This document shows positions 1 to 12,172 of a stretch of 64,000 bases of DNA, piece after piece (positions within the stretch are counted from its first letter, which is position 1; each line of letters starts with the position of its first letter). This DNA comes from Antennarius striatus (lineage: Eukaryota; Chordata; Actinopteri; Lophiiformes; Antennariidae), in the NCBI RefSeq assembly GCF_040054535.1, contig NC_090796.1, forward strand, positions 1,778,001 to 1,842,000, written 5' to 3'. The notes beneath the pieces were generated by a model, which saw nothing but the letters and a program-made list of their open reading frames with translations, did not search any database and was not told the origin of the DNA. The position numbers were made by a program, and so were the translations under genes.

Positions 1-548
1 TTTTTCAGATTGACAGACTGCAGTGTTTACGTGTTATGAATATAATCCAGATTAGGAGACTTCCGTTTCCTTGACTGTCAGTGATATGCCTCAACTTCTC
101 TCATCGAGTGACTGACAGGAAGGGAAACATGAGGTCAGATATTTTATTCAAGAACAAAAATAAAGCGGTATAACCAGTTACAATTATTTTCGTTTTGTTT
201 TCGTTCCTGGCAAAATACCAAAAGTTTCTGGTTTTGGTTTGAACCGGTTCAAACCGGATTAAAGGACACGTGTCGATAGCACTGGGGTCACTCAACCATT
301 GTCATTTCTATCGCAGCTTGTCTTTGTGATTTAAAGTTAACATTTACCTCTGCCAAGGAAGTTGTTTTCACCTGTGACTGTGTGTGGATTTGTTTGTTTG
401 CTTCTTGGATGGATTTTGATAAGTCGTGGGTGCTCAGAGGCAGATACAAGTCCCCTGTTTTCCCATCAAATAATCCGTAAATCCCTCCGTCCGTTGTCTG
501 TGTCTGAAATCTCTCAAGCGTCTCCTGTTCTCTCTCGGTGTGGATCAG
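1..548 (+). other. Intron of tmem94 upstream of the first visible exon
   Basis: No open frame that resembles TMEM94 was found here, and a TCAG acceptor sits at 545-548 directly before the first recognisable exon. Short open frames on both strands have no family resemblance. I read it as intronic sequence of a gene that starts to the left of the window. Confidence 0.6.
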
Positions 549-3500
549 GCTTCACTCCTGGTGCCAGGGAGCTGTTCAAACAGGAGAACCACCTGGCTCT
601 GTACCAGCTGCCATCTGGAGAGAAGACCAAGGAGTTCGCCTCCCGCCGCCTTCAGTGCTTCACCAAACGCCAGCCCCCCATCTCTCACCTCATCTCCCTG
701 TTCGTACGAGACTCTTCCTCCAGTGAGTCCACACCACCTGATATACCTTCTTGTCCTTTTTGTCCCTTTAAACCAGCAGAATCAGAAGAGAGTTGAGTTG
801 TGTTGTCATGTTGTCACCACTGACTGTCCTGACTGGTTTCAGATAACGTCCAGATGCTGTCACACGGCTCAGCCGACCTCATCCTGGAGGCCTGCACTGA
901 CTTCTGGGATGGAACAGATATCTATCCTCTCTCAGGCTCAGACAGGTTCAGGATCTCTTTCCTTTTTCACTTTAGTGCAAACATTGACACCCTTTTTTTC
1001 TAATTTGTCTTTCCTGTTGTTACAGAAAGAAGGTCCTAGATTTCTACCAGCGGGCGTGTCTGTCAGGGTACTGCTCAGCATTTGCCTACAAGCCCATGCA
1101 GGTGTCGATGTCCAAGCAACTGAATGGGAAGTGTGTGGAGCTGGCCCCCGGCCCCTGCCTCTTCTACGGACTGGAGCTGCCCTCTACGACCCCCATCAAA
1201 CAGAACTCCTGTAGGAACAGCTGGAGCTCGGACGGTATGACCTCTAGGATCAGACGGGGATCGAAAAGATAGTGAAGTATAGAAATGAACGATTTCTCTT
1301 TTTCTTTTGTCTTCCCGTGACGTCTGCAGAGGGTATAGGTGAGGGTGTGGAGCGGGAGGACTGTGTTCAGGCCCTCAGCGGGCAGATCTTCATGGGCATG
1401 GTGTCGTCCCAGTACCAGGCGAGGCTGGACACGGTGCGGCTCATCGACGCTCTGGTCACCGCTTGTATCCGCTTCGTTTACTTCTCCATGGAGGATGAGC
1501 TTCGCAGTAAGGTGAGCCCACGGAGACATGAAAACATTATGATGGTAATAAAGTTGGTTGTGTTGGCTGAAATGATCTGGTCTGATGCTCTGTGGTAACA
1601 AACCCACCAACGCTCACTTCAAACCGCTCGCATTTTAAAATACCTTCAAACCAACGTGATTATTTATACCTAGGGTTGCTGACATACTTTTTACGTCACT
1701 GTTGTGTTATTTTGCGTTCAACATTGGTGCCATGCCTAGTTGCTTAGCAACAGTTACTGTGAAAAACTCTTCAAGTTGTTATATAATGCAGCGCTCTTTT
1801 AAGTTTTTTGCGCCACGGTTTCGGTTTAACGTCAGACAATATTTTCACAACAAAATAAAAACGATATGACCAGCATAAAAAAAGTTTTTTTCCTAAATAT
1901 AATAATAGTTGTCTCGCGTTTGTTCACGCTTCAAGATGCACGGCTTCACTTCATCACGGGTTTTTATTAGTTGGGACCACTGACATCATGGATCAGAGCT
2001 CTACCAACAAGATTTATATTATTTGAAAAGATTAATAAAAGTCCACAAAGTTGTGCTACGCTCCATCAAGGATCAAAAATAAATGAGCTGTGTTCTCATG
2101 AAGAACATTGACAAAGAGTATTTTTCTAAATTTAACATTCACATATAAAATAAATCGCCACCACTCGTGTGGTTTGTGTTTGTCTCTGCAGGTGTTTGCA
2201 GAGAAGATGGGTTTAGAAACAGGCTGGAACTGTCACATCTCGTTGACTCCAAATGGGGACAGTCCCTGTGATGGAGGTCCGTCCAGCCCCGGTCAGGGCT
2301 CTCTGCACGAGGACGTGAACCAAGGTAACCACCCCCCCCTTGGCTCTGGGCTGATGTTGGCTGGGATTCTTGTAGCGCAGGAAGAAGAGAGCTAACAAGA
2401 TTAACAGCCAAAAGAAAGAAAACACATCGTCTCCAACGTTGAATGACCTTTGACTGGTGTCAGATGAACGTTCAGTTTTAGAATGAAGCCTGTGAAGGTC
2501 TGTTCACGCTTCTCGTAGGCAGATCTTCCTCTTTAGACGGTTCTGTTCATGTGTCACACAGATTCCCGGGATGAAGCCGAGGGTCCTCTGCTGCCGGAGG
2601 AGGAGGCCCACTCCGACCTGGCCAGCTTCCAGCCTACAGACAGCGACGTGCCCAGCTTTCTGGAGGACTGCAACAGGGTAACACCTTCATCAGTACCAGT
2701 GAAGTGAAGGAGGACGTGGCAGCATCTGGTTCCTCCTTCCTCTTGACTCGTAGCTTTTGTTTTCTGCCTTAGTCTGTGTAACCGTTTTCATGTAGAGGGT
2801 TTGAGATCGTGTTGTTGAAGTTTTGTTGTTTGTGTGTCCCTGCTCTGTTTCAGGCCAAGCTACCTCGTGGTATCCACCAGGTCCGACCCCACCTGAAGAA
2901 CATTGATAACGTGCCTCTTTTGGTGCCACTCTTCACTGACTGCACCCCTGACAGTGAGTCTTCCTCATGTGTCCTTCTTTTTACATGGAATTCTGGAATA
3001 CCTATGCTTTCATATTGTCAAGAGACAATCATTACTGGTTTATAAAACAGTTTCTTTGCTTTAGACGTGCTCTTTGTGTGTCTTTTCATTCACAGCCATG
3101 TGTGAAATGATGAAGATCATGCAGGAGAACAGGGAGGTTACATGCTGTCTGGGAAGTGCTGCCAATTTCCGTAACAGCCGCCTGTTTCTACAGAGTGATG
3201 TCAGGTATGCAAACCTGAGTACAGACTAATAGTTGATTTTCAGTCATATTTAAATAAACACAGTTTTGGAAACTTTGCAAATGAAAACTCCCGATCGTGT
3301 CGTATCGATCTGTAATCTGTAATTGTATCTATCCTAGCAAATAGGTTTGGTTTTAATGGTTCAGGCTTCCATCAAACCCATTAATGGGATGCATGAATAA
3401 TGATCGTTCAGTCATGATTTATTCAACACTTGCTAATGGAGGGGCTCATCTTCATGGTCCCCAAACCATTGCTGGAGATGACAGTGAAACGGTTGTACAG

Positions 3501-4544
3501 CGTTCTCCTGAACAACTTCAGGTTTTCTTTTCAAGCGTACAAAAAAACAACAACAAATGAAAGCAAAAGTGAAGTGACTCGAGTGATTTTCCGTTGGATG
3601 TTAGTCACATCCTGAAAGCATCACTGTAGCCGCTAAGGCTAAAGAGTTAGCACGTGATCCCATCTGAAGACGTCTTTTGTTCAGATCAGTGAGATCCGTG
3701 ATCTGTCAACCTGTGTTTACCTGGAATTCAAAAACAACAGAGAGAAGTCTACAGCAATATTATGATTATACAAAAGTAATATTAATTTATGACATTAATA
3801 TTATTGCTGCAGTAAGGCCCTCTGTTGGAGTTCCCTTTGTGGTTTCCCAAACGTCTCCATTTCATCCATTAGGCGTTGATTGGCTTTTGACCTGGATGAT
3901 GCGTTTTATCCTTTAAAACCAGTGACTGGTGGCTTTAAATAGTGATTTGCACGTGACACCGTCAGCTGCTGCCGTAAATGTACCGAGCAATGGTGAAGAA
4001 TTCCTTTGTATCATGGTGAACACTTGGAGGAGGCTTCAGACTCTCAGTCGTGACACGTGTGAAATCCGAGACAAAGACAGTTAAGACTTCCGTAGAGGAA
4101 AGGTCAGACGAGAGGTTTTGAAGGACTGATTGATCAATTGAGGGATTGATTGCTACCTTGTAAGAAAATCACGAGCTCCTCCTTCCGCAGCATCGCTCTG
4201 GACCCTCTGTACCCGTCTCAGTGTTCGTGGGAGACGTTTGGCTACGCCACAGGAGGGGGGTTCAGCGGAGACGCTGAGGGTCTGTCTCCTCTGAGGTTGT
4301 CTGGACAGCTCAACAGTCTGGGCTGCTCCGTCACCTTCCACCAAGGAGAGAGCGTCAGCATCGTGAAGCTCATAGAGCAGGTTAGACACACCAACACACA
4401 CTCTCAGGAAGTCAGTCAGTTGGGGGGGTCACACCTCTGAATGAATCCTCCTCCTCAGGCACGACACACGACTTACGGCATCCGCAAGTGCTTCCTTTTC
4501 CTGCTGCAGTGTCAGCTCAGTCTGGTCATCATCCAGGTGAGAGG

Positions 4545-4593
<49 letters not shown>

Positions 4594-6768
4594 TAGTCGT
4601 GTCCTGAGTGTGATTCCAGAGAACACTTGATATCAGCTGGATACATGAAGTTCTGTGGTGTTTGTCTGCAGTTCTTAGCCTGTCTCGCTCAGCTGCCCCC
4701 TCCCTTGAACACCACTGACATCCTCTGGCTGTCCTGCTTCAGCTGCCCTCTGCTGAGGTGCGTGCACACACACACACACACACACACTTAAACACTGTGA
4801 TGTTGCCCTGTGTTGGGCAGAATGCCACTCTAATGTTTTCTGACGGTGATGTGTTGACAGTGTTTCACTTTTGGGGAAACCACCAGACAGTTCAGTCATG
4901 ACCGTCGCTACAGGAAAGAACCTGGATTCAATACCAAGGAAGGTAGGATGGTCATCATCTTCATCATCATCATCATCAGTCCTGATGATCTGTATTTTAA
5001 TGATTAGCTCTATTTTTTGTTGTTGTTGTTGTTGTCCACTTTGCTGAAGATATCTCCATGTACAATTTTGCATGTATTCACCTCTTTCTTTAGAGTTCTT
5101 TGTTTGATGCAGTATTTTCTTTCTTTACTGTACAAATTAATATTTTTTTTCCAATAAGTGGAGTCTTGTTGATGTGGTGATGAGGCTAACTACATTCCAG
5201 CTGTGAATGTTTGACATCAGAAATGTGGAAACATCATGAACAAATTCAGGAGGAAGTTCTTCTTATTTCTCACATTTGACATCAAATCATTACTGAAGTA
5301 CAGTTTTTTATCCCGGTTAACCAGTAGGTTGACAGACGGGTAGCATTAGCATCATTTCACTGTGAAATAATTGAAGTGTTAATTAGACCCCAGAGTTCTA
5401 AATGCGTTTTTACAACTTTATTATTAATTAATGTTGAGGTTTTTTTTCTTCAGTTACAACAGAACACATCATTTTCTCACATGTCATCCTTTTTTCCTCA
5501 TGTGGTTCGTGTTGCCGTTCTGTGGTGTTTTCCCAGCAGACAGCACAGGTGTTACAGATGGAGAAGCAGCCCTCATTATTATGCTGAGTAACACCTGTGC
5601 TCCTCCTGCCATGAGTCAGCAAAATGTCAGCAAATGTTTGTTTTTTTTCTAAACTCAACAATTTAGAATCTCTTCATTCTTGTTCCTGACTATTATTAGT
5701 CAAAGCTGTGCCACACGAGCTTTTCTGTTCATCCAAACCAAATGAATAGAAATAGACGTGACATCCAGCATAAAAAGAAATAAGAGCAGTCATCTCAAAA
5801 TGGAGAAAGGATGACGTGCTGTGGTGACCCCTAACGGGACAAACAAAAAGGAAGTTAATAAATTAGTCAAAAATGGTGTTAAATAAATGTCCTAACTTGT
5901 GTTTAATCTTTTTTTTTTTCATTCAGTGGATAGTTTGATCCTTTTTTGATGGAGTCCTGTGGGTTTGATAACCTGACAAATATAACAGAGAAACAAGCAA
6001 ACTTTTTTTTTCTGTTCAGCTGTAATGTTTGGAACTTGAATAAGTCATATATTCAGAGTTATTTACCATAAAGGATTAGTTACATTTATTTTACATCACA
6101 TTGAGTTACGTTTAGTTACATTCATTAGTTACATCTGGCCCTTTGATTACAGCCGTTATGCCGATGTGGCCCTTGGTGAAAATGATTTTGACACCCCTGT
6201 TTTAGGAGGTGGAGCCCCTAAAACTCTGCATGTTGGTGGATAAATAATGTTAAAGCATAAGACAACAAGAAATGTTACCACAGTGCTCGAAACCAACCCA
6301 AGATGGTTTTATTTGTCTTCCCTCACCAGACCCAGAACTACTTCCTCGGCTGCTTCCTGTTAAAGTTCGGCCTGACGGTCTGCACCTACCTTTTGGCTTT
6401 CGGGTTCACGCTGCATGAGGTCTGCCTCAGAAGCAACAACGCCACCGTAGCTGACAACGCCACCGCGCCCTGCCTCCACATCCTCACAGCCAGGTAGGCC
6501 ACGAGCCGTCGGCATCCACTGGGTCATCTGTCACGTCACAGCTCTCTCTGTCCGTTGTGGGAGGATGTTGATGCTGAGAACAAAGTGTGTTTTCACCAGC
6601 AAACGCTTTGGAAACACAGCTGGCACTTTTCTGATCGTGTGTTTTCCTGTGTGACTGCAGCTCCTCAGACGGAGCCCCCCAGTGGTTTGGGGAGCTGTCA
6701 GACAGCCTGCTGCTGACCCAGAAGGTCATGGCAGGATTCCTTGCCTTACACACAGGTTGGAAATCGCT

Positions 6769-6821
<53 letters not shown>

Positions 6822-8073
6822 GGAAGCGTAACGGGAGGCTTCAGATCTTGTATGAATCTTTATCTTCTGTTTGTCGTTCCCGATCTGGTTTTTCAGTGGT
6901 GATCTCCCTCAGCTACGTCCACCGCTCTCAGCCTCTGTGGAGGAAGAGTCCCTTCAGCAACACTTGGTGGTGTCTCACTGTTCCTGTGGTGTGAGTGACC
7001 CCCTCTTTGTTAAAAATGGGCACCGGTTTACAACCAATCTGTGCTTTCAGATTGCAGCACTGACATTACAGCCCCTGTCAGTTCTTTTTAGCTTCCTTCC
7101 CAGCAGCCATCACTGTTTTCTCCTCCAGGCTGTTCAGCCAGGTTGTTCAGGCCACGGTGGATTACCAGCTGTGGCGTTACCGTGGCAGCTCCCTGACCTT
7201 TAACCTGGGTGACATCCCCTTGCTGGCCTGGCTGCTGGTCTCTCTGTCCCCGCTGCTGGTGGTGGTGATCAACGAAGTGGTGAAGCTACACGAAATCCGG
7301 TATGAAAACCCTGGTTTTTTCAGGCGTCACTAGAAAATAAGACATTATTATAGTTCTATAGACGCCTGCTGCTTCTGCCATTATCAAGTTACTGACAGAT
7401 CTAACCTCATGTACAGGATTTAACCAAAGAATGAATAACTGCATGAAATAAAGACCTGTTTATTATCTAAAACTGTTAATAGGTAGAAAAGTGACTTTTC
7501 TGAAGTGCGTGTTATATTCATTTAAATGTACAGCAGCCACTTTACTCTCATATTCCTACAAATCCTTAACACTTTTACATTATTTACAAAGATATAATAT
7601 TTATGCACCTGAAAGCAGCATCATTCGTGTGTGCTGTGCTGCTTCTGTTCACAAAGCATTCACTACAACCTCCTGCCATCCGGAGGACTTGATGGCCCCC
7701 GGCCCTCAATCCCTTAGACAAACGGGACACACTACCCCACACAGGAGCAGGAGGGGTGGGGCTAAGGGAGCGTATGGGGATTGAGCCAATGAGGAGGAAT
7801 TTAAGGAGATTGTTGAGCAACATTTGGCAGAAATAGATTTATGTTGCAACAAAAGCAGCTGGAACCAGTGTGTGGATTACGGGGGATTATTTAGTAATCA
7901 GATGAGTTTAGAATTTCTCCCATTTTATACAGAAATATGTTGGAAAACTTGAAACAAGAAGTAATTTAGACAGCTGTTTTGATGTCTGCTGTTTCTTCAG
8001 GGTGAGGGTTCGCTACCAGAAGAGGCAGAAGCTGCAGTTTGAGACGAAGCTGGGAATGAATTCTCCTTTCTAA
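549..8073 (+). CDS. tmem94: TMEM94, C-terminal half (partial gene, 5' end outside window)
   Basis: Seventeen coding exons join in one open frame with matching splice phases: 549-722, 843-945, 1026-1234, 1330-1511, 2192-2324, 2562-2677, 2854-2953, 3096-3204, 4191-4380, 4459-4536, 4672-4757, 4861-4942, 6330-6493, 6661-6755, 6897-6990, 7129-7299 and 8001-8073 (TAA stop). They encode about 718 residues; the human protein is about 1356, so roughly the C-terminal half is here. Recognition rests on tracts such as NIDNVPLLVPLFTDCTP, SIALDPLYPSQCSWETFGYA and the C-terminus KLQFETKLGMNSPF. Several hydrophobic membrane segments occupy the last third, with two N-glycosylation sequons (NNAT, DNAT) in the loop before exon 6661. 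TMEM94 is a multi-pass ER membrane protein related to P-type ATPases and reported to act in magnesium transport (ERMA); the catalytic phosphorylation site would lie upstream of this window. The first exon in view begins mid-codon, so it is an internal exon. Confidence 0.95.
4546..4591. repeat. (CA)n microsatellite in a tmem94 intron
   Basis: A nearly pure CA dinucleotide run starts about 10 bases after the donor of exon 4459-4536. Another short CA run at 4764-4788 follows the donor of exon 4672-4757. Open frames reading poly-Cys-Val across these runs are artefacts. Confidence 0.95.
5860..6200 (+). mobile_element. hAT-like non-autonomous DNA transposon copy, right end preserved
   Basis: The segment ends in ATTTTGACACCCCTG (to about 6200), the inverted-repeat type of a very common fish/vertebrate hAT family whose other end reads CAGGGGTGTCAAA. 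Inside, phrases such as TTAGTTACATCTGGCCCT and TGTCCTAACTTGTG recur in a second copy at 48751-49050. The left end is eroded and I could not place it exactly. No transposase coding is present. It lies in the tmem94 intron 4943-6329. Confidence 0.7.
6770..6819. repeat. (CA)n microsatellite in a tmem94 intron
   Basis: About 50 bases of pure CA repeat begin 15 bases after the donor of exon 6661-6755. The minus-strand open frame across it is low-complexity and not a gene. Confidence 0.95.
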
Positions 8074-9117
8074 CATCTGAGGATGTCTGTGTTGCACTGG
8101 GAACCAGTCTGTCGGCACTGGGAACCAGGGAGTACCAGGACGACCAGCAGCACCCAGATGGAGCAGATTGCAACCAAATGTCACAGTGGAAGCTTTGTCA
8201 TGCAATTTTAAAGCCCCTGTTTTAATTTTCTTCAAATAGACAATATTTTATTGGCTTTAAGGGCAGGGAAAGAAAAAAATCGTAATCATTGTTTTCAAAT
8301 TAATAAGTCCAAAATAGGCAACTAATCATATTGATTGTCTGGTTTTAGTTTTAAAAGCATGAGGAATGTTTCATGAAGAGGTGCGCCGGGAAAAGTTTAG
8401 CTGCTTCTTTGCCACTGGAAGTTAATTTTATTGTTTCCCAATGAGACGCCAGTGTTCTATGGAGCCCTAAGTATTCAACATTAAATATTTAAATATTTTA
8501 TAAAAGGATCAATTTGAAATTAGATTTTAAGATGAACAATAATTTGTGAAAAAATTCCGGTGTGTGTATTGATTTATTTCATCACCTTTTCCCTTTTACC
8601 CTTCACTTCTTTTAACAACCGCTAACAGATTCGGACATTATTTATTATTATATCTATTACTTATTATTACCTGTTAGCTCCATCATCCCTGCTGCTCAGC
8701 ACCGAGTCGATCACCTATCTTGCTAACTAGCTCAGCAGGGATGGGAGTTGAACGCTTTACTGAAGTTCTGTTTTATTTATGTATTTTACATGACATACTT
8801 TTTTTTTTAACGTGTTTGGTATTGAATACTTGGGCTCCATACGCGCTGATGTTCATGATGTTTATCTGCTGAAGGACTAGGATGGAACACTACCTCTAAA
8901 AACTAGTGAGCTGCTCACGGAGCCTCGGCTCATCGCTCAGCTGGTCAGACCCCCCTGTTATCTAACTGTATTTGACAGCTATTTAATTCTAATGATTAGA
9001 GATGGAATCAAACTAGTTCACTCATATCTACATTTGGGCGTACACCGTGTACACACACATCGCGTGTGTGTTGGTCTGTAGGCTTGAACCCACACAGCTG
9101 GCTGTACATCAACCAAA

Positions 9118-9136
9118 CCCCCCCCCCCCCCCCCCC
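9118..9136. repeat. Poly-C homopolymer, 19 nt
   Basis: Nineteen consecutive C residues follow CCAAA. Such tracts are slippage-prone and the exact length may be a sequencing estimate. Confidence 0.9.
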
Positions 9137-9328
9137 GAGCAGCGGATGATGTTTTTCTGGCGTTGCTGACATACCAGAGTTCTTTGAAAGGTGCTTTATG
9201 TCATTCAGTGGCCTTCCTCCATCTGTCTGCCTGTTCTGTGGAATGAACTGCCAAGAGGTGGAAGGGACAATCTGAGCCTTAAATAATTACTCTCCCAATT
9301 ACATTTTCAGAAAAGTTTCCAGACTAAA

Positions 9329-9400
9329 TATATATATATATATAATATATATATAATATACATTTATATAATATATATATGTATATATATAATATATGTT
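9329..9400. repeat. (TA)n-rich low-complexity repeat
   Basis: Alternating TATATATA blocks are broken by single-base changes and by ATATAATATATA variants. No terminal inverted repeats were seen around it. Confidence 0.85.
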
Positions 9401-11566
9401 ATTTTTTTAAATTTCCAAATTAGATTTTAGCCCAGATTTTATGTTTTACTGAAAACAAGCAGCGTTATTGAGGCTCTTGGCTTTACAATCTAGTGCTGTT
9501 GTAAACAAACACGCTTAAAGGAACACACAGATTGGTTCAATTGGTGTGTGTGTTTGTGTGTATGTGTGAGATTTAGACTTGATCCTCGCTTACTCATGGT
9601 GACAAAGGGTTTGCTTCATGACTGTAGGAACCATTCGACCGGCTGAGGTCGTGGTGTCTGTAAATAGTTTGGGAATTTGCAGGTTTATTTTACAAACTGA
9701 TTCCTTTCTCGGTATGTTCAAATTGAATTTTTTTTTTTCAGCCAAAAGTAACTAAACAGAAAAATAATTCTTACATAATTATATTTCTAGCAGCAAGGAG
9801 AAGGTTTTAAAACAACATTATGCAACATTTTTTTGCAAGTCAGCTGATAATACTTGCTGGTTCAGCGAAAAAAAAAATCTAGTTCTCTGAATTTTGCCTC
9901 GTGGCTCAAGCTTCTCCTCTGAGCTTCCTCCTTTAAATGTCATCTAGTTGTGTTTGTCTCTTGAGGACTACAATTCAGCTCAATATCATTGGTTGCTTGA
10001 CTGACCCCATTATGGTGACCATTGCGATACTTTTACCCAGCATTCCCTCCTCTGCCAACGCCATCATTCTAAGACGCCAACTGGGAGGAGACCCTGTGGT
10101 CAGGTATTCCATCAAATAATTTATAATCATTTTTTTAAGGTAAAATGTATTTATAATGTTGCTTTAAAACCAAATTTGTTGCTTTTTCTCCCAAAGTTTA
10201 ACCAGTAACATTTCAATATCATATAAAGTTAAAATATGAAAATTCAGTTTGTTTTATTTTAAAGGATTTTTTGTGGTGGGGGTTTCTGGACCCAAGACCA
10301 TGTAATTTTAAAATCCTGGCTTGTTTAAACCTGTGCTCCTTTCTGCCAGTTTTCGTTCTATAAATGCTGTTGGGTTCATGTTTAAAGTGGGGATGCACAC
10401 GAAGAGGCACAAGTGAAGAGGGGGGAAATGCCTTCTCTGGTTTTATGGCACTTAAATACTTGTTATCTCTTTGTGAATGGATAAAATAATCAGCATGAAA
10501 CTACTGAAAGATGTTTTTAAGACAATGCAAGACAAATTTTTGAAGACTTGTTCCAATTTGGCCCTGTTTTATACTGTACTGCTTTATATCTTGACAACCT
10601 TATGGATTATGCTGCATGAATAAGAACCAGTGAATGCTTTGTCTTGATTGTTGTACATGTTAATGGTTCTACTGTTTTCTTCTCAACACAAACTAACTAA
10701 AACATGGCCTCTGGTACAATTAGCAGTTGATGCTACGCATTTGATAATCTTATCACACGTGCTAGGAGATGACGCCTCTGCCAGTTTATTTGTATGATGG
10801 GTAGGAGTGAGGAACTATGATGTAATAGTTCACAAGACACTTAAATGTATATTTTGTATTTTTTAAAGCATCTATGTTTAGGACTTTTGACAAATCTGTG
10901 TATAAGTTAATAAATATGCTCTTTTATTTATGTGATTGTTGTGATAAATCTTTTTGCACACAAATATCCAATACAATATTGAACAGGAGGAGAATGAAAT
11001 TAATGAAACCTTGTTTAAACACATCTTAGGTCGACATAAATTAAATCTTTTCAGGGTTCTGCAGTGTTAAGACATAACTGGTGACATTATATTTTTAAAA
11101 AAATATAATCTATTGTTTTTAAATTTGTTATCTTCATAAATCCTATAGTTTTTAGATGCTATAGGGCACGTGTAATTCAGTTCCAAAGGTTTCCATGTAG
11201 AAAATCTGCAAAACAATTATTGTGGTTGAGTTGTAGAAATATTCATTCACAAAATGTTGTATATTTACTCAGTGGGGCTTCAGATGTCTCTGTTAGTGTT
11301 TATCAGTTTGTTGTTTTTCAGCAGACGCTCCTCGTGGCTGTCACGACTTGTCCTGACGCACGTGTCAAGGTAAGTAGAATGGAGAATCATTTCCGGTTGA
11401 CCTTTCAAAATAAAAGTAGTCGTGACCCTGCTTCTGGTAGATAAAAGTTCATGAAATTTGTTTAAAGTGGAATTGCTATAATTCTGTAATTGATACACGG
11501 CATTATCACACTATAAAGACACAGACATTACCTTATGCACGCTTGTTTTAACACTATTATGCCACT

Positions 11567-11598
11567 AATTTCCCTTCGGGGATCAGTCCAGTATAAAA
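11567..11598 (+). mobile_element. SINE 3'-tail fragment
   Basis: AATTTCCCTTCGGGGATCA followed by GTCCAGTATAAAA matches the tail of the SINE at 28949-29362 (same core, then AACCAGTATATAAAA). Only the tail survives; no tRNA-like head lies upstream. Fish SINEs borrow this tail from a partner LINE, so it could equally be the end of a truncated LINE. Confidence 0.7.
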
Positions 11599-12136
11599 CT
11601 GTTTCCGGTGAGGAAAAGCTATTTCCGCTGACTTGACGTTCAGCGCTGACGTGACGGAGTCAATTCAAACCGGAGAGGGGTCAGTCTGTAATGTCATTCA
11701 TTATAGCGTTCATTTACTGTTGACTCTGGGTACATTAGACATTGTTAACAAACTAAAGACGTGTTATTAGCGTTTGTAAGAGTGTCGTTATAAAAGTATG
11801 ACTTGTTTGCATGCGTAAAGTCGCTTACCTAGCTAGTACTGTACTAGCTTGGCTAGCTCAGCGGTGAAATTGCTTTAGCCGTGGTTGTGACAGGTTATTA
11901 ATGGTAATGCGTGTGTTTTGATCATATGTAGGTTCATACTAACCCTCGACATTACGTCGTTAACATAACGGAACCCGCTGTGACGCGTATCTAGACGTTA
12001 TGTCATCCAATAAGACGCGTCCTTGAGAGACATGGAGCTAAACTCAGTTGTGACATCCGAACAGCCCAACATGTGTTAGTGCGTTTATTGTGTTATTACA
12101 ATAATCGATTGGTAAGAAAACCCATTTAAAGGGTTC

Positions 12137-12172
12137 GATAACCTTAAATCAAAACAATGATTTAAGGTTATC
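12137..12172. repeat. Perfect 15-bp inverted repeat with 6-nt loop
   Basis: GATAACCTTAAATCA at 12137-12151 is followed by the loop AAACAA and its exact reverse complement at 12158-12172. It has no U-tract or GC-rich stem and no gene context that would make it a known RNA. Confidence 0.85.

Larger units (their letters stand above)
8074..10930 (+). other. tmem94: Probable tmem94 3' UTR and downstream sequence
   Basis: No coding exon is visible. The strongest poly(A) signal is AATAAA at 10909-10914, followed by a T/GT-rich stretch (TTTATTTATGTGATTGTTGTG), so the transcript could end near 10930. This would make the 3' UTR about 2.8 kb; a shorter transcript is possible because ATTAAA occurs near 8480. 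Within it are a run of 19 C at 9118-9136 and a TA-rich repeat at about 9329-9400. Confidence 0.4.

Noticed and set aside
6484..6819. Minus-strand open frame starting with a Cys-Val repeat
   Set aside because: It is the translation of a CA microsatellite plus tmem94 intron and exon in antisense.
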